A stretch of DNA of 64,000 nt from NCBI GenBank assembly GCA_016714565.1, contig JADKDM010000007.1, forward strand, positions 145,027 through 209,026, read 5' to 3'. Each line of letters begins with the position of its first letter. Position 1 is the first letter of the stretch. Both the position numbers and the translations under genes were made by a program. This stretch comes from Candidatus Villigracilis propinquus (lineage in GTDB: Bacteria > Chloroflexota > Anaerolineae > Anaerolineales > Villigracilaceae). Below, piece after piece: positions 25,336 through 34,995 of this stretch. The notes below the pieces were generated by a model that had not been told where the DNA came from, did not search any database, and was given only the letters and a program-made list of their open reading frames with translations.

Positions 25336-25553
25336 GGTTTAGATCGGTATGTTACACTTTTGCTATATTGCCATTTGAGTATGTTTATACTTATATAGAA
25401 GGGCTTAGAATAATTTTGGAATGCCAATCCAAATCTTTAGCTGTATAATTTGCCAATAAGGGACTATGAAAGCTGCATAAACTCTAATTTTGTACCTGTA
25501 AGCTAAGCTTAGCCGAGTGGAACATTGATGAATTTCTCGCAGGAGGCAATTCG
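25336..25553 (+). promoter_or_regulatory. Leader of the TIR-CHAT gene with extended -10
   Basis: No gene seen. TGTATAAT at 25442-25449 is a good extended -10 without a convincing -35. AGGAGG at 25541-25546 is a strong ribosome site for the ATG at 25554. A short TTGGA-N7-TCCAA dyad (25416-25432) lies just upstream of the -10. Confidence 0.5.
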
Positions 25554-28500
25554 ATGGGACAGGAACATATCTTTATCTCGCACTCTTCAAAAAACGACGA
25601 TGTCGTCAAACGATTGCGCGAAATTCTTGAACTCGAAGGATTTCTTCTTTGGGTTGATTCGCGTGAATTCACAGGCGGGGATATTCTCGAAGATACCCTG
25701 CAAGAGAAGATAAAAACCGCCAAATCTTTCATTATCCTTTTGAGTATTGAAGCGCTTAGTTCGGAGTGGGTGCAAAAAGAGTTGAAGTTAGCCCACAAGG
25801 TTGCCAAAGAACGCAAAGATGAAGGTTATAAAGTCATTTCTATAATTATGCCTGGCGTGCCCGCTGGTTTGTTGAAACCATTTTTCCCGAAAGAACCGAT
25901 CCATATTTTTTTGGAAAAAGGCGCGACGGGTCCTGACCTGGATTCCAAGATGCCCCATATCCTTGCAGCATTGGGGAAAGAATTGCCAAATGACTGGGAA
26001 CCCCCTACACCTATTAAAGCCGCACCCGTTGAAGAACTGATCCTCGAATTGACCGACCCGATCATCGAAGAGAAGGACGGCATCCGCCGCGCAACCGCCA
26101 CTGCCGTATTGACCTACAACCCTGCTGATAACAGTCGAGCCATCGAAAGCAAACGCTATCATTTCACCGCGCCATTGGGAGCCGTGGAGTTGGGCGAGAT
26201 CCGCTGGTATATCGAGAAGTATTATCAGTGGCCCACAGGCGTGTTCAAAACGCGCGCCGAGAAAACCGAAAAGGCGCTGCCAGAATGGGGTAATGCACTC
26301 TACAAGGCTGCCTTGGGCGGGGAATCTGCCCGTGAGCCTTTTGAGGCTTGGAAACGCACCAGTGGCAGCCGTCGTTTTTCAGTGCAGGTGGATGGGGAAC
26401 CGCTCGAAGGCACGGACGATGCCCAAGCTGCGCTGATCCGTGAAGCCGCCAGTGACCTGCTTTCGCTGCCGTGGGAGATCATGCACGATGGAGTCGGCTA
26501 TCTCTCGCAGGGGGCGAATGGCGTGCGGGTGCGGCGCAGACTGCCCAACCGAAAAGAGACGATCACAGCGCAAGCCGAACTCCCGATTCGGGTGTTGTTG
26601 CTCAGCCCGCGTCCCGAAGTGGATGAGGCGGGGCATCCCGTTGGATATCTCGACCATCGCAGCAGCGCGCTTCCGCTCATTCAGGCGGTTGAAAATCTGG
26701 GCGAACTCGTCCAGGTGGACTTCCTGCATCCGCCCACGTTTCCAGCCTTGAAAGATGCGCTCAAGAAGGCGAAGGAGGCGAAAAATCCCTACGATATCGT
26801 TCATTTTGACGGGCATGGAGTTTACGACCGCCGCGTGGGGCTGGGCGCGTTGTGCTTTGAAGCGCCGCAGGATGGCGAAAAACTGGGGCAACGCCTGATG
26901 GCGCTCGTCCATGCCAGTGAATTAGCCGCCGAGCTGCGGCAGTATGGTGTCCCTCTCATTTATCTGGATGCCTGCCAAACGGCGCAGTCGGTGACTGACC
27001 CGAAAGCTTCCGTCGCTGCCAAATTGCTGGAGGAGGGCGTCGGCTCGGTGGTGGCGATGAGTCACAGCGTGTTGGTCGAGACCGCCCGCCGTTTTGTCGA
27101 GCCGTTTTACAAAAGCCTGGCGCAGGGACAGCGGGTGGGCGATGCGATGCTGGCGGGGCAGATCGCCCTGTATGATGACCCCTACCGTTTCAAGATCATG
27201 GGCGCGGGCAAACTGGATCTGCGGGACTGGTTCGTGCCCGTGCTGTATCAGGATGAAGCCGACCCGCAGTTGTTTACCGTCAAAGCGGGCGAAACAGCCG
27301 CCCGTCTGGCAGCGAAGCGGAACGAACTCAAATTGGGTCTGCTCCCCGAAGCCCCTGAGCATTCCTTCGTCGGACGCAGTCGGATGCTCCTGCACTTGGA
27401 GCGTCTGCTGGAACTGACGAATTACGCCGTGATCCGCGGCAGTGGTGGGATGGGAAAAACGGCTCTTGCCGCCGAGTTGACGCGTTGGCTGGTGCGCTCG
27501 AACCGTTTCGAGCGGGCGGCGTTTGTGAGCGTGGAACCCCAAAACGTGCAGGATGTGCGCGGCGTGCTGGATGTGATCGGCAGGCAGTTGACGCCCAAAT
27601 ATACCGTCGCCCAATACAAGACTCTCGACGAAGCCCTCCAGCCCGTGGAACGCGCCCTGCGCGACCACCCCACGCTGATCCTGCTCGACAATCTCGAAAG
27701 CGTCCTGCCCGATAGCGCGGGCGTGAACCCCGCGGGCGCCGCGGACGTGACCGAACTGCTCGACCTTTGCACAAAACTGCTGAAAGCCTCCGCGCATACG
27801 CGCCTGCTCTTCACCAGCCGCGAAGTTTTGCCAAAACCTTTTGATACAAACACGGTGGAACTGGGACGCCTGCACAAAGACGAAGCCATCCAACTGGTCG
27901 AGAAGGTCATGGCGCGGCAGGGCTGGCAGCCGCCCGAAAGCGACGACGCCCGCACGCCCGAAGAGATCGAAGCTCTGGTGAACGCGGTGGACTGCCACCC
28001 GCGCGCCCTGGTCTTATTAGCCCGTGAAGTGAAGGAAGGCGTGGGGTACACCACCCAGCATATCGCCGCCTTGATGGGGAAACTCGAAGCCGAGAACAAG
28101 GGCGACCGCGAAAACTCGCTCTACGCCAGCGTGGAACTCTCCCTGCGCCGCCTGCCTGAGGAAGTGCGCCAGCGCGTGAACCGATTGGCGGTTTTTCACG
28201 GCGGCGGGCATTTGTGCATTTGGCTGATGTGATGGGCATTGACAACGAAAGTATCTGTGCCATTGCCCAAATGCTGATTGGCACAGGCATGGCAGAAATT
28301 CAGGACTACAACTACCTGCGCCTCGACCCCGCCCTGCCCGCTTACTTAAGATTGGGCATGGCACAGGAAGAATTCGCCCAACTCGAAAATGCTTGGGCTG
28401 AAGCCATGATTCAATTGGTCAATTTTCTTTACCAGCAAATGTTCAAAGACAGCAAAATGGCATTCAACCTGACCCTGCTCGAACTGCCGAACCTGCTGGC

Positions 28501-29912
28501 GCTGCTCGATTGGCTGGCGGATTTGCTCGAGCAAGATGATTCAAGCGCCGAAATGGTCAGCGATATTGCGGGTTCCATCGAGCAGCTTCTGGCAAACCTG
28601 AACCGTCCCAGCGCGCTGGCAAAAGCCGTGGGACTGCGCGAAGAATCGGCTGGTCGCATCCCTGAATGGGGAGTACCCGCTTTGAAAATGAACGCCTGCT
28701 GATCGAACGCCTGCTCGCGGCGGGGCAGCTCCAGCCCGCCTACGAAAAAGCGGGGGCGCTGCTGGAGAAGGCAAAGACGGCTGATTATCAAGGCGCGGAT
28801 TATGATTTGGCAATGGCTCATATTTTGCTGGGGCAGGTTTTGAAGATGCTGGGCAAGCTGCCCCTGCTCTTGATTTATTTATTGAAGCCCAGCGGCTTTT
28901 TGAAGCGATTTGGGGAGCAAGGTGAACGCATGGCTGCAATTGCCTTAACCGAACAAGCCGACTGCCTGACAGCCTTGGGACGACTGGATGAAGCGGCTGA
29001 AAAATATGAAGAAGCAATCAAACGAGCTGAAAAACTAAAAGATTTCCGTCCAGTGGCAGTGGGAAAGGGGCAACTGGCAACGGTGCGCATGTTGCAGAAA
29101 AAATATGCCGAAGCGCTGGCTGAATATCAAGAAGCCCTTGCCATCTTCGAAAAGCAGGATGAACCCAAAATGGTCGCCACCGCCTGGCACCAGATCGGGA
29201 TGGTGCATCAGGAGGCGGGCGATTACGAAAGCGCCGAAGCCGCCTACCGCCGCTCGCTGGAGATCAAGTCCCAGAATAATGATCGGGCTGGGCAGGCGAG
29301 TAGTTTGATCAATTAGGAAATCTTTATAAGGATAACTTGAATCGATTGGAAGAAGCGGTCACTTTTTACCGACAGGCGGCAGATATTTATGTTCTAACAG
29401 GTGATTTGCATCTGAAGGGGATCGCGCGTAACAATATCGCCGACACCCTGCGCAAACTCAAACGCTACGACGAAGCCCGCGCCGAGATCATGCGGGCGAT
29501 TGAGTGTAAAAGCCAGGTTGGGCTTGCGTCTGAGCCGTGGAAATCCTTCAATATTTTGCGCCAGATCGAAGAAGCAACAGGCAATCCCGCCGCCGCCCGT
29601 GCCGCCTGGGTGCAGGCGCGCGATGCGTATTTGGCGTATCGTCGGCAGGGTGGGTATGCGTCAGCAGGTGGTAATGCTAGTTTAGTTGAGCATGTTGTAG
29701 GGCTGATTGCTCAAAAGAAGGTTGATGAAATTGAGCCGCTTTTCAACCAGCTTATGAATGATCCGAGTTCATCTGATTCTCGCAAAGCCATTATTCAGGC
29801 GATGATTAAAATTCTCAACGGCTCTCGTGATAAGGCGTTGGGGGATGATCCTGCGCTCTATTATGCCGATGCGGCGGAGGTGTTGTTTTTGATCGAGCGG
29901 TTGGGAGGGTAA
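25554..29912 (+). CDS. TIR-CHAT-STAND ATPase-TPR protein (three single-base frame breaks)
   Basis: One ~1453-residue protein when three missing bases are restored, near 28207 (G run), 28670 (G run) and 29309. Residues 1-~135: TIR domain (IFISHSSKND start; SSEWVQKEL with E76 at the NADase-glutamate position of SARM1-like TIRs). ~160-590: CHAT caspase-like peptidase, with catalytic His in VHFDGHG (H421) and Cys in YLDACQT (C474). ~605-880: STAND/NB-ARC-type ATPase, Walker A GSGGMGKT (K635), Walker B LILLDN (D712), sensor FTSRE. After the breaks: winged-helix-like linker, then TPRs (YAEALAEYQEALAIFE, YESAEAAYRRSLEIK, RLEEAVTFYRQAADIY). This is sensor, switch and two effectors in one chain, an NLR-like conflict protein by architecture. 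The SRPBCC gene follows 4 nt later. The breaks may be sequencing errors. Confidence 0.88.
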
Positions 29913-29916
29913 GCCC

Positions 29917-30366
29917 ATGACGACTACATCAAGTCGTTCCATCCGTATCTCGTGGAAGTTTTCTCACCCACCTGTCAAAGTCTGGCAGGCATGGACCGAT
30001 TCATCCATCGTGAAGTTATGGTTTGGTTCTGACCCAAATGGCAAAGTGCTGGATGCGAAACTTGATGTGCAAGTCAATGGATCGTTTTCGGTGACCTTTG
30101 CCAATTCCGATGGCACAGAATTTACAGCGCAGGGAATTTACAAAGAGGTCAATGAACCGAAACGTCTCGTTTTCACGTGGGGCTGGGCAAACCAACCTGA
30201 AGTAAATGAATTGATTTCATTGGAATTTTCTCCAGACGGCGATGGAACTCTCATGACCTTTGAGCAATCGAACATTGACCCTTCAACGTCAATGCATAAT
30301 TATGAAGAGGGTTGGCGTAGTACATTTCAAAAACTGGAAAGAGCGTTGGAAACGATCAACCCTTAA
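29917..30366 (+). CDS. SRPBCC/AHSA1-family protein
   Basis: A 149-residue START-like protein: IRISWKFSHPPVKVWQAWTDSSIVKLWFGSDPNGKVLDAKLDVQVNGSFSVTF..GTEFTAQGIYKEV..LVFTWGW. It begins 4 nt after the TIR-CHAT-TPR stop, so it is cotranscribed with that gene, although a functional link is not established. Its 3' end overlaps the convergent pheA by 11 nt. It belongs to a different branch from the copy at 24467. Confidence 0.88.
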   Translation: MTTTSSRSIRISWKFSHPPVKVWQAWTDSSIVKLWFGSDPNGKVLDAKLDVQVNGSFSVTFANSDGTEFTAQGIYKEVNEPKRLVFTWGWANQPEVNELISLEFSPDGDGTLMTFEQSNIDPSTSMHNYEEGWRSTFQKLERALETINP

Positions 30367-31168
30367 ATCTTGGGTATGAACCCAGCACCCGCAACATCAC
30401 CGCATACTCGCCCAAGTGATCGAGCGCACGCTGCACAGTCTCATCATGCACAGAGCCGATGAAATCAATATAAAAAAGATATTCCCACGGACTCCCCTGC
30501 AAGGGACGCGATTCGATCTTCGTCAAGTCCAGATCGCGCAAAGCAAAAACTGACATGGCTTTGAACAACGAACCGGGGACATTTTTGAGCGTGAACACGA
30601 TGGAAGTCTTCGCCTCTCTCTCAGGGACAATTGATTCTCGTCTGACAGCGAGAAAACGCGTATAGTTTTCCGGGTTGTCCTCAATGCCTTCCTGCAGAAT
30701 TTGCATTCCGTACAACTCAGCCGCCCGCTTCGACGCAATCGCCGCCACATCCCGCGCACCGGATTCTTTGAGCATCTTCACACTGCCCGCCGTGTCGTAG
30801 ACCTGCTCCGCTTTGATGCCGTGACCGCGCAAATACGCCGCGCATTGACCCAACGCCTGCGGATGGCTGATGGCTTTCTTGATATCTTCCATCTTCACGC
30901 CCGGATTAGCGATCAAACAATGCTGCACACGCAGGAAGTACTCCCCCACAATATGCAGGTCATGCCGCAAAAGCAGATCATAATTTTGATGAATACTGCC
31001 CGCCAGAGAATTTTCAATGGGAGCCAGCGCCGCGTCACTTTTGCCTGACACAACCGCATCGAACATCACATCAAAAGATTCACACGGGACGGTTTCAACT
31101 TTTCCAAAATAATTGAAGACCGCCTGCTCAGAATACGCGCCGGGTTCGCCCTGGAATGATACTTTCAT
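30356..31168 (-). CDS. pheA: Prephenate dehydratase
   Basis: Converts prephenate to phenylpyruvate for phenylalanine synthesis. A 270-residue monofunctional enzyme without a chorismate mutase domain. Catalytic PDT domain: VSFQGEPGAYSEQAVFNYFG, LAPIENSLAGSIHQNYDLL, and the TRF motif in NYTRFLAVRR. C-terminal ACT domain with GSLFKAMSVFALRDLDLTKIESRPLQGSPWEYLFYIDF; ESRP is the phenylalanine-binding site, so feedback inhibition is expected. An aminotransferase gene lies 70 nt upstream on the same strand, across a palindrome, and could supply the final transamination. Confidence 0.95.
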   Translation of the reverse strand: MKVSFQGEPGAYSEQAVFNYFGKVETVPCESFDVMFDAVVSGKSDAALAPIENSLAGSIHQNYDLLLRHDLHIVGEYFLRVQHCLIANPGVKMEDIKKAISHPQALGQCAAYLRGHGIKAEQVYDTAGSVKMLKESGARDVAAIASKRAAELYGMQILQEGIEDNPENYTRFLAVRRESIVPEREAKTSIVFTLKNVPGSLFKAMSVFALRDLDLTKIESRPLQGSPWEYLFYIDFIGSVHDETVQRALDHLGEYAVMLRVLGSYPRFKG

Positions 31169-31187
31169 GATTACTCCTCAAAGTCTT

Positions 31188-31232
31188 GTCGAAGGTCAAA
31201 AGTCGAAAGTCGTTCCACCTTTGACCTTCGAC
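31188..31232. repeat. Intergenic palindrome, GTCGAAGGTCAAA family
   Basis: The same 13-bp arms as at 1007-1044 (31188-31200 and 31220-31232), here with a 19-nt loop that repeats AGTCGAAAGTCG. Located between the aminotransferase and pheA. Confidence 0.85.
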
Positions 31233-31238
31233 TTTTGA

Positions 31239-32421
31239 CTATTGTCGTTCCGCCCACTCCACGATCTTCCGAAACCCCGCTTCCACATCTTCATCGGAAG
31301 CGGCAATCGTCATGCGGATGAAGCCTTCGCCTTCTTCACCGAAAGCCGAGCCGGGCACAAGACCCACACCAACTTCATCTAAAATCTTTTCGCACATTTC
31401 GACCGAAGACATTTTCAAGGCACGCAGGTCAAGGAAGAAATAGAAAGCGCCTTGCGGGGGAACTACTTTTACTTTTTCACATTCCAATTCATGCGAGAGG
31501 CGAATCACCAATTCACGGCGGCGGGCATAGCCGGCACGCATTTCCTCGGTGAATTCCTGCATGGCGGGGTCGGTCAATGCAAAGGCGGCGGCTTTTTGAA
31601 TGAAGGGAGCCACACAGGTGATGGAGTTCTGCCCTGCCTTGAGAGCATTTTCAATAATGTGTGCAGGTGCAGCAAGGAAAGCCAACCCGCCAGCCCGTCA
31701 TCGCATAGGATTTGGACAGGCTGTTCACGATGAGCGTGCGTTCCTTCGCGCCGTCAATCGCCGCAGCAGATGTGGGACGTTCTTCATAGAATAAACTTCC
31801 GTACACTTCATCGCTGACGATCCACAGATTATGTTCTTTCGCAAAGTCTTGCAGCTTTTGCAGATATTCACGGGTGGGATATGCGCCCGTTGGATTGGAT
31901 GGATAGTTCAGCACGATGACCCGGGTTTTGGGAGTCAAAGCTTTCAGCCATGAGTCGAAGAAGGGGATGAATCCATTTTCGGCGGGGGCAGGGACGCGGA
32001 TCACATTTCCACGCAGCATGATGGCCATGTTGGAATGAGTCGCCCATGAAGGGTCGGGAATCAACACATCATCGCCCGGGTTGAGAATGGATTGCATGGC
32101 GAGATAATAGGCATGGATGCCGCCGTGGGTGATGAGAATTTCGGAGGCGGGGTCGTAGGTGATGCCTTCGTCGCGGATCAGTTTATTTGCAACAGCAATT
32201 CTCAGGTCGGGGTAGCCGCGCGAGGGGCCGTAATGAGTCAGCCCGCTTTGAATGGCTTTCATAGCGGCATCGGCAATCGCGGGGTGTGTCCCGAAATCAG
32301 GGTCGCCGACTTGCAGACCAACGATATTTTTTCCACTGGCTTTAAGCGTAAGGATACGGTCTGCCATGGCGACGGTGGCGGACTGGCGGATGAGGTCGAA
32401 TTGTGTGTTGATGTTTAACAT
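31239..32421 (-). CDS. Class I/II PLP aminotransferase (one frameshift)
   Basis: About 394 residues in two frames joined near 31676, where one extra base in TTTCCTT breaks WRVGF|LAAPAHIIENALKAG. N-terminal part: VGLQVGDPDFGTHPAIADAA, SRGYPDLR, VLNYPSNPTGAYP, SDEVYGSLFYEE, and the PLP lysine in NSLSKSYAMTGWRVGF. C-terminal part: PQGAFYFFLDLRAL and GFIRMTIAAS with the substrate-carboxylate arginine. This is an aspartate/aromatic-type aminotransferase; next to pheA, phenylalanine formation or a prephenate/aspartate role is plausible. All catalytic motifs are intact, so the break may be an assembly error. Confidence 0.85.
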
Positions 32422-32448
32422 GGGCGCGAGTGTATCAAAGAAATAAAA

Positions 32449-32474
32449 ATCCCGTCAATCAGTTGACGGGATGA
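32449..32474 (-). terminator. Terminator of the histidine kinase gene
   Basis: Perfect 10-bp arms ATCCCGTCAA (32449-32458) and TTGACGGGAT (32463-32472) with a 4-nt loop. On the minus strand it is followed by TTTTATTT. Confidence 0.85.
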
Positions 32475-32479
32475 AAATT

Positions 32480-33733
32480 TTACACAGGGGAAGCCGCGGG
32501 AGGTTCATCGCCAATTTTGTTGGCGGGCAAAAGGAATGTAAAGGTGCTGCCTTCGCCTTCCTTGCTTTCAGCCCAAATGCGCCCGCCGTGCATTTCGATC
32601 ATCACCTTGGCAACAGAAAGGCCCAGCCCCATGCCGCCATGCCGACGGGTGAGATGAGACTCGACTTGATAAAAACGGTCGAAGATGTGCGGCAGGTCTT
32701 TGGCAGGAATACCCAGCCCGGTATCTTGAACAGTCACGGTGACGTATTCAGGCTTGTGTTCGCCGCGAATGATGACCTGGCCGCCTTCATTAGTGAAGGT
32801 AAGCGCATTCTTCAAAAGATTGCTCAACACAATGGAGACCTTGCCTCCGTCAATATCCACCCATAGTTCATGGTTTTCTGGAATTTCGGTTTTGAGGGTG
32901 ATTCCCTTGTTCATTGCCATTTCATGAAATGAAGAGGACGCATCTTCAATGATGCGCGCAACGGACACTCTGCGCGAACGGACACGTGAACCGCCTGTTT
33001 CGTAACTATCCACACTCGTAGTGCTTTCGATAATTTCCTTTAATCGGGTCGCGTTGCGGATGATGGCATCCACCTGTTCCTGAAAATCATTGCCGACCAG
33101 TTCGCGCAAAAATGTGGCATGCCCAAGGATCAACCCCAGCGGCGTTCGCAATTCATGGGAAGTGATGGCGATGAACTCATTTTTCAGCCTGTCCAGGTCA
33201 CGGGCTTCCTCTTGCGAAGACAGGATGCTATTTTCCAGCAGGTCATTTTGCAGGGCGGTGGAAGCGAGTGAGGCCAGAGTTTCCACAATCAGGATATCTT
33301 CATCGGTATAATTTTCGTTCTTGTTGAAAACTTCAAACACCCCAACGGGACGTCCATGTAAAATAAGCGGCACCCCCAAAAGGGATCTGGTCTGAAATTC
33401 GGCCAGTTCATCTATTTTGCCGTAGTGGCGGCTGTCATTCGCCACATCATCGATCGCCAGCGGTTTAATATTGAGGAACACCCAGCCCGCGATGCTGCCG
33501 CTCAAAGGAACCCTGGCAGAACTGACCGCATCGCGGTGGAACCACGGCACGGATTTAAATATAAACTCCTTCGAAATCTCGTCATATTCCAGCAGCGAGG
33601 CGCTCTCGCTCTCGGTCAATTCAGTGGCGGCGGAAAGAATGGATTGAAGATAAGTCTCCACATCCACCGAAGCGCTGAGGCTGCGCGTGATGTCAAAAAG
33701 GCGTTCAAGAAGTTTCACTCGATCAATGGCCAT
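32480..33733 (-). CDS. GAF-domain sensor histidine kinase
   Basis: A 417-residue soluble kinase: GAF domain (~20-165; LTESESASLLEYDE, RSLLGVPLILHGRPVGVFEVFNK), a short coiled link, HisKA with the phosphoacceptor in AITSHELRTPLGLILGHATF, and HATPase_c (LSNLLKNALTFTNEGGQ, VQDTGLGIPAKDLPHIFDRFYQ, GGMGLGLSVAKVMIEMHGG). No transmembrane helix, so it senses a cytoplasmic signal or binds a small ligand via GAF. No response regulator is adjacent. It is divergent from ino1. Confidence 0.93.
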   Translation of the reverse strand: MAIDRVKLLERLFDITRSLSASVDVETYLQSILSAATELTESESASLLEYDEISKEFIFKSVPWFHRDAVSSARVPLSGSIAGWVFLNIKPLAIDDVANDSRHYGKIDELAEFQTRSLLGVPLILHGRPVGVFEVFNKNENYTDEDILIVETLASLASTALQNDLLENSILSSQEEARDLDRLKNEFIAITSHELRTPLGLILGHATFLRELVGNDFQEQVDAIIRNATRLKEIIESTTSVDSYETGGSRVRSRRVSVARIIEDASSSFHEMAMNKGITLKTEIPENHELWVDIDGGKVSIVLSNLLKNALTFTNEGGQVIIRGEHKPEYVTVTVQDTGLGIPAKDLPHIFDRFYQVESHLTRRHGGMGLGLSVAKVMIEMHGGRIWAESKEGEGSTFTFLLPANKIGDEPPAASPV

Positions 33734-33832
33734 GTTTACCTATAGTAAGATTATACTTCAGGGGTGTATCTGATACAAAAGCTGTTAAGAAGGTACAAGG
33801 AAATTGCATTCCAAATTCAAGGAGAAAAATTT

Positions 33833-34918
33833 ATGGCAAGTAAAAAAGTACGTGTCGCCATCATAGGCGTGGGGAATTGTGCTTCGTCCCTCGTGCAGGG
33901 CGTCCAATTTTACAAAAACGCAAAAAAGGACGAAGCCATCCCTGGCATTATGCATACCCAACTGGGCGATTATCATGTGCGCGATATCGAGTTCACCCTC
34001 GCCATTGACGTGAACGCCACCAAAGTCGGCAAGGATCTTTCCGAAGCCATTTTTGCCGAACCCAACAACACCTACAAATTTGCAGATGTCCCCCACCTTG
34101 GCGTTCCCGTTGTCCGCGGCATGACCCATGACGGACTCGGCAAATACCTGAGCGAGATCATTCAAAAGGCACCCGGTTCCACCGCCGACATCGCCGCACT
34201 TCTCAAGGAAACCAAGACCGATGTGGTCATCAATTTCCTGCCGGTCGGTTCCGAAATGGCAACCAAATGGTATGTGGAACAGATCCTCGAAGCAGGCTGC
34301 GCCTTCGTCAACGGCATTCCCGTTTTCATCGCCTCCTCCGAATATTGGGGCAAACGCTTTGCGGATGCGGGTCTGCCCATCCTCGGCGACGATATCAAGA
34401 GTCAGGTCGGGGCAACAATTGTTCATCGCGTGCTGACCAGCTTATTCGTAGACAGAGGCGTGAAGATCGACCGTACCTATCAACTCAACTTCGGTGGCAA
34501 TACCGACTTCCTCAACATGCTCGAACGCGAACGCCTTGAAAGCAAGAAAATATCCAAGACCAACGCTGTTACCAGCATGGTTCCCTACGACATCGGCAAG
34601 GACAACGTCCACGTTGGCCCAAGCGACCACGTCCCCTGGCTGACCGACCGCAAGTGGTGCTACATCCGCATGGAAGGCACCACCTTCGGCAATGTGCCGC
34701 TCAACCTCGAACTCAAACTCGAAGTGTGGGACAGCCCCAACTCCGCCGGTGTGATGATCGACGCCGTGCGCTGCGCCAAGATCGCGCTCGACCGTGAACT
34801 GGCCGGCCCCATCGTCGGCCCATCCTCCTATTTCTTCAAGACCCCGCCCAAGCAATTCAAGGATGAGGTTGCACACCAGAAAGTGGAAGACTTCATCTCA
34901 GGCAAAAGTGATGAGTAA
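33833..34918 (+). CDS. ino1: myo-Inositol-3-phosphate synthase
   Basis: NAD-dependent cyclisation of glucose-6-phosphate to inositol-3-phosphate, the first step to inositol lipids and inositol-derived solutes. 361 residues, the shorter actinobacterial/archaeal form. Motifs: VRVAIIGVGNCASSLVQGV (Rossmann), DVVINFLPVGSEMATKWY, and GDDIKSQVGATIVHRVL..YQLNFGGNTDFLNM, including the catalytic-lysine DDIKSQVG block. GGAG precedes ATG 33833; a start at 33764 would add 23 unrelated codons. A terminator follows. Inositol phospholipids are a plausible use, given the acyltransferase and cdsA genes in this window. Confidence 0.93.
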   Translation: MASKKVRVAIIGVGNCASSLVQGVQFYKNAKKDEAIPGIMHTQLGDYHVRDIEFTLAIDVNATKVGKDLSEAIFAEPNNTYKFADVPHLGVPVVRGMTHDGLGKYLSEIIQKAPGSTADIAALLKETKTDVVINFLPVGSEMATKWYVEQILEAGCAFVNGIPVFIASSEYWGKRFADAGLPILGDDIKSQVGATIVHRVLTSLFVDRGVKIDRTYQLNFGGNTDFLNMLERERLESKKISKTNAVTSMVPYDIGKDNVHVGPSDHVPWLTDRKWCYIRMEGTTFGNVPLNLELKLEVWDSPNSAGVMIDAVRCAKIALDRELAGPIVGPSSYFFKTPPKQFKDEVAHQKVEDFISGKSDE

Positions 34919-34943
34919 TCAGTAAATAGTGGACAGTAATCAG

Positions 34944-34978
34944 TGGGATGTTTGCACGAGCAGACATCCCATTTTTTT
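34944..34978 (+). terminator. Terminator of ino1
   Basis: 11-bp stem TGGGATGTTTG (34944-34954) / CAGACATCCCA (34961-34971) with one wobble, then seven Ts. It is preceded by a heptad-type repeat TAATCAGTAAATAGTGGACA at 34918-34937, of the CAGTAATCAGT family. Confidence 0.85.
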
Positions 34979-34995
34979 CGAGTAGAATTTGACGC

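Noticed and set aside
26922..27998. 358-codon minus-strand open frame opposite the TIR-CHAT gene
   Set aside because: Low-complexity His/Gln/Arg composition, no motif, and the plus strand has strong domain evidence; a shadow of codon bias.
28195..29316. Programmed frameshifting in the TIR-CHAT-TPR gene
   Set aside because: Three events without slippery heptamers or stimulatory structures; plain indels explain them better.
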